DNA of 64,000 nucleotides from NCBI RefSeq assembly GCF_014805625.2, contig NW_023998426.1:555034-619033 (forward strand), in the 5' to 3' direction. The stretch comes from Glossina fuscipes. Its lineage: Eukaryota; Arthropoda; Insecta; Diptera; Glossinidae. Below the pieces are notes generated by a model. The model was not told where the DNA came from. It did no database searches and worked only from the letters and a program-made list of their open reading frames with translations. Numbering within the stretch: position 1 is the stretch's first letter; every line of letters begins with the position of its first letter. The position numbers and the translations under genes were made by a program. Below, piece by piece: positions 1 through 10,165 of this stretch.

Positions 1-1382
1 ATTGATGATATCCAGCGGAATATATTAAATAAAATGAAAAAAATTGTCGCAAATCTGTCAAAGGTGTAAAAGCTTAAATAAATGTTTGTCTTAATTAAAA
101 AATAATTATTATTAATTACAATATTAAAAAGCTAATAAAAATTTAATTAATTTATCCTCATTTAACAAATCATGTTTTATATTTTTTTTCTGATTTTCGT
201 TTCAGCTTTTTTTTTATGCTCACAACAGCAAAAACCTGACGTAAATATTTAATAGGAAAAATAAGCACAAAAAGAAAGAAAACAGAAAGAAAAAATTTTT
301 AAAGAAATATTAAAAAAAAAAAAGAAAAAAAAAATCCTAATAATGAGCAAACGTGCTTACGTATATACGCATATAAATGTGAATAGAAATGCAAACCAAT
401 TGTGTGTATAATAGAGGATGCAACGATAATGTTGATGATGTCACTAAGAAAACCAAAAAGATCACTCTTCTTCTTCTTCTTCGTGTAATAATATCACTTT
501 GAAAGAAAAAGAAAACAAAAAACAAAAATAGTAGAATCAAATCGAGCAAACTAAACGTCATTATATTGCTAAGAAAATATTAAGCAAGGTTAGGTGTTGA
601 CATTCGCTAATTTACGTGTACGTGTGTAATGAAAGAAACTCAATGGTTGAGTGAGTGTCACCATGAAAGAGAAAATCTCGAATGAAAAATTAGAATATTG
701 TCACTTTGATAAATATTTGAGAAAAAATTATTTAGCGGAAGAAATGGCAAAAAAAAAAAAATTTCTCATACACTCTTCAGTCTATATTGGCTGGTCTAAG
801 TATAACGAAGAGGGTGGCGCGTGTTTCTAAATTAAAATAAAATAAATTCTTATTATTATTATTATTCTTTTTAATTAAGTAAGAAAAGAAAATTAAACAT
901 AACATTAAAGAAAAAGCAAGTGTTGGATGATCGAAAAGAGAGAGAAAAAAAAAAAGGAAAATTCATTAAAAAGCACATCTGAAAAAAGAAAAGCAAAGAA
1001 AAGAAAAAAATAATACAAAAAAAAAAAAATAAAAATAAATATATATATATATATATAATAAAAAATACATAAAAAAACTAAAGATAAATTGAAAAAAGTA
1101 AAAGTGTAGAAAAAAAATTTATATTTATCTATATATTTTGCTTAAAATAAAGTGCAAAAAGGAAAAAAAAAAAATCTTTAACAAAAAAAAAAAAGAATAT
1201 TCGAAGTTAAAATTTATTAATGATATTATTCTTCTAATAATCCAACCTTGATGATTGCTTATGTGGTGACATTAGCAGCATTTTGTGTTTTATTGTCGTT
1301 ATTGTCTAATTTATACCTAAGGATAAATGTATTGCTTGCTATTCAGTTCCACTGTCACGGTTAAAGCTGTTTGAATTTTAAG
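1..1382 (+). other. A-rich segment, possible untranslated leader exon
   Basis: The + strand is strongly A-rich and T-poor over roughly 240-1200, with many A-runs, a short ATT repeat near 851-866 and a TA run near 1040-1056. This skew is gone soon after 1382, where an AAG|GTAAGCC splice-donor consensus occurs (GT at 1383-1384). Together this suggests a transcribed but untranslated + strand exon, possibly the leader of the F-BAR gene that starts coding near 29 kb. No open frame longer than noise is present on the + strand. Without transcript data this is inference only; it could also be unrelated low-complexity DNA. Confidence 0.28.
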
Positions 1383-1492
1383 GTAAGCCAGCCCCTCAAT
1401 CTATATTTAGCGCACATATATATAATATGAGCAACCATCCACTACCAGTACCATCGCAATCACTTTTTAACAACAACGAGACAATCAGCACA

Positions 1493-1499
<7 letters not shown>

Positions 1500-1524
<25 letters not shown>

Positions 1525-1527
1525 CAT
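1500..1527. repeat. TA microsatellite
   Basis: Simple TA dinucleotide run. It creates the poly-Tyr/Ile stretch in a spurious minus-strand open frame at 1396-1599. Confidence 0.8.
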
Positions 1528-1829
1528 ATGAATTTTTCTTCTTTTGTCATTTTGTTTACATTGATTAGCATTGTTTTGTTTTAGTATTGCATCGCGCATA
1601 AATAAATTTTAGTGACGTCAATCTGTCTAGTGAACTCTGTTCGGCAGACACTAAAAGTTCACATATAAGCATGTACGGATTTTTTTCAAAGGCTCGTTAA
1701 AATCATTTTTCATACCGTGCAAGAAAAAAAAAAAAACAACATTTAAGTAGTTGTAAAGAAAGTAAATATATTCAGAAGAGAAGTAAAAGCACTATTGTGG
1801 GCCACGAATCACGCTTAAATGTCCTGCTT

Positions 1830-2710
1830 CACTTCGCTCACTATAGGCAATCATTCCTTTTCGCAGTAATGCATTAAAAATTGTACATTATATTTATATG
1901 AATGCATAATTGTCATGAAAGCTCCTCATATTGGAGGATGCTAAAAACGCCAACTAAGGCGGTCCAAATTACTTATGAAAGATTCCCATAATAAAAGACT
2001 ACAAGTTAGACTTTATCGCCACATGCAAGTGTTTGGTTTTGATGAGAACTCTTTTATACATTTGGCTAAGAGACCTATTTAATCCAAATCAAGTTATCCT
2101 TATAAGCTAGTTTGTATCAAAAAATATCAAAATTTAAACATTTTTGCCGTATTAAGGCTTATTTTCCATTAAGCCCCTTTGTACGAGCTGAGATCCAGAA
2201 AATACATCCTGTTTCTATAAATTTAGTGAGATGATTGTTTGAGTCAAATAGTTATTAATTACATAAGGAATCTTGAAAATTAGTTTCTTTTACCATATAA
2301 AAGATTCAGATTGGCGAATCCGATCCTAATATTTCACACCAATTCAGAATGACCAAGTACTAGTCCTTAGAAATTTTTGTTGCTAAATTCTGAAAATTAG
2401 AATTTTTTTTCATCTAAACTCTTATCAAATAAAGACGTTGTGTAGAGAGTAGTCGAAAAAGTGTTCCGATCTGAAGCACTATCAATAGCTTTCGTTACTG
2501 CAACAAATTTCATTAAAATGCCTCAAAAATTGCGACGTGTAGGTTGAAAGCAAAAACGGCGGCAGCCATCAGATGAATAGACGCTTAACTCGATTCAGGA
2601 AGTGATTTTCAATCGATAGGTGTAATAAAAGATGTCTCTACCCAAAACTTGAGCTTTATATAAGTTCGCACACATTTAATATACCCTATACGAAAAGTGT
2701 TATAAGGTAT
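1830..2710 (-). repeat. Dispersed repeat family A copy
   Basis: Diverged copy in minus orientation. It has the block ending in the reverse complement of the family start (TTCGCACACATTTAATATACC near 2690), the 'nAAATTTCATnAAAATnnCTCAAAAATTGCGA' module near 2506-2538 and the inner 'CTCCTCATATTGGAGGATGC' block near 1922-1941. No coding potential. Confidence 0.6.
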
Positions 2711-2734
2711 AATAAGTAAAAACACTATGGTGGT

Positions 2735-3010
2735 CAACAGAACTTCACTTAATATACTTATTCATATAATAGCTTTTCAAAATGAGGTTTTCTAAGGGGG
2801 AAGGTCGACCAAGTGATCTCATCCGAATCGTTTTCAATGGCAGTATGCCAAATTTCATTGAAATATTTCAAATATTGCGACTTGTAGGTTGAACGCAAGA
2901 GAACAAGATAGACAGAAAGGCAACCAAGCTTGAATGGATTCTCAATCGATCGGCATAATAATAAAAGATGGATCTATCTGAATTCCTTCTGGGTGTTCTC
3001 CAAGAACTTT
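2735..3010 (-). repeat. Dispersed repeat family A copy, partial
   Basis: Second minus-oriented partial copy directly after the first. It shows the GGTTGAACGCAAGAGAACAAG and ATAGACAGAAAGGCA blocks and the CAATCGATCGGCATAATA block typical of the family. Confidence 0.6.
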
Positions 3011-4212
3011 AACCCTTAAACCCTTGTCAGACAAATGCTGTCGAATATGAAAAATTATATCCTTTATTAAAAGTCAATTTCCAAGTCTTACTAAAAATTT
3101 TCTTTTTCATAGTAGAAGATAGTGAAATGCTCTCATTGCCGTAAAGTTCAGTGCTTTTTATAGATTTTTTTTGTACTGATTTGTTTTTAAATGTTTCGTT
3201 TTGCCTAAATTCGACAATGGTTAGAAAGTTCTTTCATTCGGATATAAAAGACGTCATTAATCAGACTAATTATAGTGAAATAATGTAGAGTATGCCTCAA
3301 GTATTTCATATAAAGGAACTTGAGAGAAGTAGCCTTCGATTTAAGCTGCGACTACGTGAGTCTGTTCATTCTTGTGATCGTCTAACTATCAGCCTGATTT
3401 TATATTTGTTCTTAATGATTTTCATCACATTCAGCTCAGTAAGTAAGAGAGTTAATGGCCGTGTCTCTGTTTCGTGGGCATGTTCTCCAACTATTTGCAA
3501 AGTCCTTTACTTGTTTTCACAGCATTCATCCGCATGGTTGCGTTTAATAATTGTATCCAATATATTCAGAGCGATATCTGCCTATATAAAACCTAAGCTA
3601 TTGAATATAATTCCTGCGCTGTACTTTCAATGCAAAGCTGCTTTCTGAGTTTTTAAGAGTTTCCGTATTCTCACCTAAAAACAATCAAAAAAGTCACGTT
3701 TCGTTCATATAATTTAACGTGAAAATTAAATGTAATAAAAGTATGTTATCATCGAAAATATCTTTCTGTTTTTTGTGCCATTCTTAGTGGCCGATTGCAT
3801 AGCATTCGTATGCTGCCAAAGTTGTATTTATGCTACACGTGTTTCGATTGTATATTTGTGTCCATCAGCGGAAAGGGGAGCGTATAATCGATTTGTTAAA
3901 ACGTTCGCAACGTTCAAAAGGAATCTTCTGCTTTTCAAAGCGATTATCTGTCTAAGTAAGTAATGCCTGTGTTATACGGGCCACTAATGAAATGAAAATT
4001 TGGCAAAAATATCGCATGTTGTTCAACGCAGTTTGCTATGCATTACATGCCGAATCGGTCAAAGCATACGCTCGAAGTATGAAGTAAAGTAGGAACTCCT
4101 AATTTTTTTCGTGTTTTCTCTCATCACTCATAAACTTCAGAAATAAATGTTTGTACCTTCCCTCTTACAATAAGGGTGAAGAGTATAAATGATTTGGTCA
4201 AAGCTCTATATA
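3011..4212. other. No recognisable feature
   Basis: AT-rich unique-looking DNA. Two open frames here (3292-3648 and 3775-3963, +) have no recognisable motif, no good splice context and a composition like the background, so I do not call genes. Confidence 0.5.
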
Positions 4213-5118
4213 ATTTTCTCACTTACTTGCACCACAAGTGGTGTAGGGTATATTACTTTGTGCGGTCGTATGTAACAGGCAGAAGTGCTTAAGGTAGACT
4301 CACTTTTTATTGTACCGATCGATTCAGTACCATAATCTGAAGTGATTTAAGCCTGTCTTTCCGTCTGTCCGTGTAAATTTATTTTCAAGTTAAAGGTAGC
4401 AATTTTTTAAATATTTCGCTGAACTTTGGTACAATGGCGAGAACGAACGCTACTGAAAATGGTTCGGATCGATTCACTTTTTTCATCAGAGCGACCCCGT
4501 ATGACGTTCTATTCTGAAAAGTTCTTATAAGGAAATAAATGCAATTTTCCAAAATTTCTCAGCAAAAGTGCGTAAGTAGTAGTATTTGGATATTCTAAAT
4601 TGATATGGAAACTTTAGACCGACTGGGCAATTTTTGCATCCACTCATGTAACGAACACTGAAGTGCACACAACAAAAAGATCAAATTTTCAATGCTATAC
4701 GAAGAAAATTATACCATAATTGTACCATAATTAGACCTTCCGGGCCTATTTTTTGGCGTCTACTATAATAAGAAGTTTCATGAAAATTGACCTCTTGTAG
4801 AACAGAAAAGTCTAAATTTTAATACGTGGTGATGAAAATTATTGATCCATAATAATAGTTTTATACAAAAATGAATCTTAATAAATTTGGACCGTCTAAG
4901 CATATCTTGGAATCCTGCCTTATGTAAGGATTAAATATGTATTAGTTTAGGTTGCGTTTTGGGTCCGCTTCCCGGTAAATAAGGACATGAAAAATATACC
5001 TTTACTTAGAAACAAGCTACAATTTTTGTGTTCTATAATAAAAATAAGAATTGTATTAGACAATATGGTGTAGGGTATTTAATAGTCGGCCTTGCCCTAC
5101 TATAATGTTCTTACTTGT
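4213..5118 (+). repeat. Dispersed repeat family A, near full-length copy
   Basis: The longest uninterrupted plus-oriented copy. It starts with the short palindrome CACCACAAGTGGTGTAGGG, continues with the TTTGTGCGG, GTATGTAAC, CCGATCGATTCAG and GTCTGTCCGTG blocks and ends in the GCCCTACTATAATGTTCTTA / CTTGTTT block. No open frame. I know this type of sequence from many fly genomes, but I cannot assign it to a transposon class from the sequence. Confidence 0.65.
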
Positions 5119-5284
5119 TTCGATATATTTTTCGCGCCTTGCGATATGAAGTTTGGGCGGCAGTACTCGACAAATACCCACATTTTATTATGCTTGTTGT
5201 GTAGTGTCGTTATGCTACTATAGCACAGTATGATGATATGCTTACGTTTACGTAGCTTTCTATAACTCTATTGTATGAACGTTT

Positions 5285-5660
5285 TTATACTCTGCACCAC
5301 TTGTGCTAGAAGAGCATATGAAGTTTGTGCGGATCTATGTAAAGCCCAGAGTACCTGAAGCTAGAGCCACCTTTTATTACAGCAATCGAGTTAGATTCAT
5401 TTTTTGCATATATCTGTCCGCCATTATATTTAGTTTTCTCATGTTTAACCTGAACACTAGAATTTTTGAGATATTTGGATGAAATTTGGTATATTGGCGT
5501 ATTTTGGACCAAAGACGAACGCTATTAAAAGTGTCCGCCTCTTTTCGATCACTTCCCATATATCGTCTTGTTTTGACGACTCGTTATTCGAAGAACTGTA
5601 GAATGGTGCGGGATATATATTGGCGGATTGCGGCCCACTATAGTGTTTTTGCCTATTGTA
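5285..5660 (+). repeat. Dispersed repeat family A copy, internally shortened
   Basis: Begins TTTTTATACTCTGCACCACTT and ends with GCGGCCCACTATAGTGTTTT, so both ends of the family are present but the middle is short. The overlapping open frames on both strands here (5306-5837) are repeat-derived. Confidence 0.65.
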
Positions 5661-6804
5661 AGTTTTCTAAAGCTCCTCATATTTTTCGTTGTTGTACCGA
5701 AAATGTTTACGTGGTTAGGATCTACTTTCATAAATTACACACAAGTTTATCATTATATATTTATTCATTTTTCATTGTTTACCGCATGTTTATGCGTAAA
5801 GAGAATTGTGATAATTAAACAATTAATCCTTGGTTAGGAAACATCTAGATTTTTAACTGAAAACATACCGTCTAGTATAAAAGGCGTATTAAATACAGGA
5901 ATAATAAATTAATTAACTTATTTTTTTAGTATGTTGACGTTTTTGGTTAGCTGGTGCAAATATTTGAAATATTTCTATTAAGAGGAGAATACTATGCCAT
6001 ATATTTAGATCTGTTTTCCTTGCTCTAAGAACACAAAAACGAAACGAATCGCGGGGTACCTGGAAAATTATGTTAAGCGACGCCCAAAGTTTTTTTTTGC
6101 AGTTTGTAGCGTGGTAACTGACGCCGCTGAAAAATCTCTGAACTTGATTTATTTATCCTCGTAAATCATTGCTTTGCCTACCATTTTTATAACACAACAC
6201 TCACCAAGGAAGGCGGATGAGGAGTATTAACGCATCTGCATGATTTTTAGATAGTACAAATCTTTAAATGAAATGTTTCAAAATGCTATAACATTCCGAC
6301 CATTACTTCACAAATTACAGTTAGTTCAGTAAGCCCAGAAGAAATTTAGATTTTTCCATAATTTAAAAAAAGCAAAAGAAGCGTACGGATTCGCCGATAG
6401 TGACGATATTTATACATAATCCTACGGAGTTGTTAAGTGATGTTTTGTCTAAGAATTATTATTATTATTATTATTACAATTTATTTAGATCAAAAAAATA
6501 TGTTCTAAGATTGAGAATCGAATGAGCTAAGACTCTAGGCTCTTTTTTTAAAGATGGTTAGTTCAGTTGCTTTAACAAAGTTCTATAAGTATTTTCAAGA
6601 AGTCCACAGGTTTAGACGCTAGCTGCGCGAAGAGAGAGTAAACTTTTCAAATAAAGATACCTTTATGATAAGCTTTCATGCTTCCTTCTTCGAAAAGAAA
6701 CAGAAATTATCAGCTCTTAATTAGCTTATGGCATGTCCAGTAAAAACGCCCGTCAACATATGGTACCAGCGACTCTGTACCTTAAAAAATATTTCAGAAC
6801 AATT
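5661..6804. other. No recognisable feature
   Basis: AT-rich DNA with an ATT trinucleotide run near 6458-6475. No gene or mobile-element signal seen. Confidence 0.5.
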
Positions 6805-7374
6805 AAGAACATTGTAGTCCGGCAAGGTCGTCTATTAGATATCTTACACCAATTCGCCTAACACAATTATTCACTCGTTTTGGCAAATAATACACTAAAA
6901 ATGACACATGGTTTTCATGCAAAGGCATACTTTTAATGAACTTCCTCATTTTGGAGGATTCTCGTAACTTCGCATGGTACTATCCAAATTTAGCAAAGTT
7001 CATTCACTTCCTAAAAATTTTACGGTTTCTCAGTTTACGTTAAAAAAAGTAAAAATTGGACTTTCTCTCTATGTAAGGGCTCGCTTTTCATGATAACTCC
7101 TATATATGTTACGTGTTATAAGGTCTAAAAAATAGACCGATTTCATTCAAATTCTCGACCATTAATTTTTTGCTAAATTGCTACTATGAACCAATTTTCA
7201 TCATAACATATTACAAATTAAATCTTTTCCTGAAGGGTTTACTATTTATGAGAAATTTTATATGGACTATCATTCAGAAATATAGTTCGCTTCATTTTTA
7301 CGTCACACATCTACCATGAATAAATTTTCGTCTTAGAATATCACCAACTAGGCATTTATGGAATATAAAAATGG

Positions 7375-7456
7375 AAGGGTGTAAAGATAAACTCGAATTT
7401 AAATAGCGAAGACATCTACCATTTCTGTTAAAAAAACTCTATTACCCACTTAACAG
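7375..7456 (+). repeat. Left terminal inverted repeat
   Basis: 82-bp arm beginning AAGGGTGTAAAGATAAAC and ending ACTTAACAG. It matches the reverse complement of 9595-9676 with about 11 substitutions and no gaps. Confidence 0.8.
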
Positions 7457-7484
7457 AGCTCTGTTAAATAATTACAATTGAGAA

Positions 7485-7830
7485 ATAGTTGGATTTCAAA
7501 ACCTACTCCGTCAATATCAAAAACGGAAAATATGGATGTGCACCTTTTTTGAATATATATGAAAATACCTTTCAAACAAACTAAACAAATTCAAATTCTG
7601 CCTATGGCAGCTATTTTTAACGGTGTTTTGAAATTTGGTGCGTTAGCGAAAAATGGATATGGAACAACATCCAAATTTGAGACATAGTGCGACCAAACTA
7701 GAAAATGTCATCTATATATCACGTGAATTTATGTAAAACTACCTGTCGAATGCGCAAAAAAGTTAAAACTTTTCTTTCGAGAACTATTTTTAACGATTTT
7801 TTCAAATTTGGTATGTTAGCGAAAAATGGA
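7485..7830 (+). repeat. Subterminal 173-bp tandem duplication
   Basis: The block CTATTTTTAACG ... GCGAAAAATGGAT occurs at about 7611-7658 and again at about 7784-7831, a spacing of 173 bp. The sequences before each block also align more loosely, giving two diverged copies of one unit just inside the left arm. Confidence 0.6.
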
Positions 7831-7836
7831 TGTAAG

Positions 7837-9598
7837 TATAGTATAGTATAATACTAGTTTAGTATGGTATAGTATATTGACAGTATATATACTATACTAT
7901 AGCATAGTATAATATGTAATATTACAAAATACACTATACTGTAGTGCAATAATTTTCAGTACAAAATACACTATACTGTAGTACAATAATTTCCCATACA
8001 AAATATACTATACTGTGGTATATTGTAGTACAATAATTTCCCATACAAAATACACTATACTGTAGTACAATAATTTTCAGTACAAAATACACAATGCTGT
8101 AGTATAAAAATTTTCAGTACAAAATACACTATACTGTAGCACAATATTTTTTAGTACAAAACACACTATTCTTTAGTGTACTGTAGTACCATGATTTTGA
8201 GTACAAAATACACTATACTGTAGTACAATAATTTCCCATACAGAATATATTATACTGTAGTACAATATCTTTCAGTACAAAATACACTATACTGCAGTAT
8301 AATGTAGTACAATGATTTTCAGTACAAAATGCACTATACTGTAGTACAATAATTTCTAGTACAAAATAAACTATATCGTCGTACAATATTTTTCAGTACA
8401 AGATACACTATACTGTAGTATACTGTAGTACAATGATTTTCAGTACAAAAAGCACTATGCTGTAGTACAATAATTTCCAGTACAAAATACAATACAATAT
8501 CTTCCAGTACAAAATACACTATACTGTGGTATACTGTAGTACAATTACTTTCAGTGCAAAATGCACTATACTGTAGTACAATATCTTTCAGTACAAAATA
8601 CACTATACCGCAGTATGCTGTAGTACAATGATTTTCAGTACAGAATGCACTATGCTGTAGTACAAAAATATTCAGTACAAAAAGCGCTATACTGTAGTAC
8701 AATAATTTCTAGTACAAAATAAACTGTGCTGTCGTACAACATTTTTCAGTACAAAGTACACTATACTGTAGTATACTGTAGTACAATGAATCTGAGTACG
8801 ATATACACTATACCGTAGTATGAAAGTTTTCAGTGCAAAAAGCGCTGTACTGTAGTACAATAATTTCTAGTACAAAATAAACTATACTGTAGTANNNNNN
8901 NNNNTACAAAATACACTATACTGTAGTACAATAATTTCCCATACAAAATAAACTATGCTGTAGTATACTGTAGTACAATGATTTTCAGCACAAAAAGCAC
9001 TATACTGTAGTATAATAATTTCTAGTACAAAATATACTATACCGTAGTACGATAATTTCCCATACAAAATACACTATACCGTAGTACAATAATTCCCCAT
9101 ACAAAATACGCCATACTATAGTACAATATTTCTCAGTACAAAATGCACTGTACAGTAGTATACTGTAGTACAATGATTTTCGGTACAAAATGCACTATAC
9201 TGTAGTATAAAAATTTTCAGTACAAAAAACACTATACTGTAGTACAATATTTTTCAGTATAAAACGCAATATACTGCAGTACACTGTAGTACAATGATTT
9301 TCAATACAAAATGCGCTATACTGTAGTATAAAAATTTTCAGTACAAAAAGCACTATACTGTAGTACAATAATTTCTAGTACAAAATAAACTATACTGTAG
9401 TATGCTGTAGTACAATGATTTTCAGTACAAAAATCACTATACCGTAGTACAATAATTCCTAGTACAAAATACAATATACCGTAGTACAATAATTTCCCAT
9501 ACAAAATATACTATACTGTAGTATACTGTAGTACAATAATTTCCCATACAAAATACACTATACTGTAGTACAATAATTTCCCATACAAAATACACTGT
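7837..9598. repeat. 37-bp satellite array with 10-N gap
   Basis: About 45 units of a 37-bp repeat with the conserved parts TACAAAATACACTATACTGT and AGTACAATAATTTCCCA (for example TTCCCATACA at 9541 and at 9578). Some units carry an additional short GTATACTGTA insertion. The core TACTGTAGTA is nearly palindromic. A run of 10 N (8895-8904) marks an unresolved assembly join, so the true copy number is unknown. The minus-strand open frames inside it (such as 8334-8702) only translate the repeat. Confidence 0.9.
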
Positions 9599-9676
9599 TA
9601 AGTCGTTAACAGAGTTTTGTTAACAGAAATGGTAGGTGTCTTTATTAGTTAAATTCGAATTTATCTTCACACCCTT
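9595..9676 (-). repeat. Right terminal inverted repeat
   Basis: 82-bp arm whose reverse complement begins AAGGGTGTGAAGATAAAT. Partner of 7375-7456. Confidence 0.8.
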
Positions 9677-10165
9677 TAAAAATAGACCGATTCTACGTGG
9701 TCCAATATTGGTAAGATTAATTTCATTCTGAATTTACTATTATGAATCAATTTTCATGAAATAGTAAAAATTAAATCGTTTTGTCATATAAAGATTTAAT
9801 TTTCGTAGAGATAGTTATATAAGAGGGGTCTAAATATGCCGTCAAATGGAGCAAATTTTTCATACTAATTTAGAATATCGAAGTGTTGTTACACAGCGAG
9901 TTTTGTTGAATAATTTTGAACATTATAATTTTCTTCTAGTTGAAAATGTGGACCAATCCGAACCATTTCCAATAACTTGTGTCGATTGGTCCGAGCAAGA
10001 CAGTTTACCAATTTTATCAAAATATTTCTAAAATTGAAATCTTTATGTTGAACACAAAAATTTATGGGCAGAGATTAAACAAACAGACTGACGGAGAGAT
10101 AATCGATTCAGAAAGTGATTCTAAATCTGTCGGTATGTTGAAAGGTGGGTCTAGTCTCTTTTAAA

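Larger units (their letters stand above)
7375..9676. mobile_element. Foldback-like element with satellite core
   Basis: A 2302-bp unit bounded by 82-bp terminal inverted repeats (7375-7456 and 9595-9676). Both start AAGGGTGT and align without gaps at about 71 of 82 positions. It is flanked by TAAAAATGG (7366-7374) and TAAAAATAG (9677-9685), which look like an 8-9-bp target-site duplication with one later mismatch. Inside are a roughly 173-bp unit present twice (about 7485-7830) and about 1.76 kb of a 37-bp satellite. There is no transposase frame, so the unit is non-autonomous. Target length and long inverted repeats fit foldback/MULE, hAT or Merlin-type elements. The superfamily cannot be decided from the ends alone. 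Confidence 0.65.
6805..10165 (-). repeat. Dispersed repeat family A copy, split by a 2.3-kb insertion
   Basis: A minus-oriented copy. Its far end (reverse complement of the CGACCTTGCCGG block) is near 6822-6833, and its start block with CGATTCAGAAAGTGATTC is near 10102-10120. Between 7375 and 9676 it is interrupted by the satellite-bearing inverted-repeat element. Without that insertion it would be about 1.05 kb, close to the other long copies. Two open frames near 9846-10164 are repeat-derived. Confidence 0.55.

Noticed and set aside
3292..3963. Two plus-strand frames of 118 and 62 codons
   Set aside because: No recognisable motif, background composition, no splice or start context; chance frames in AT-rich DNA cannot be excluded.
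8334..9504. Minus-strand open frames encoding a repeated peptide (up to 122 codons)
   Set aside because: They only translate the 37-bp satellite, shift frame from unit to unit and include the N gap.
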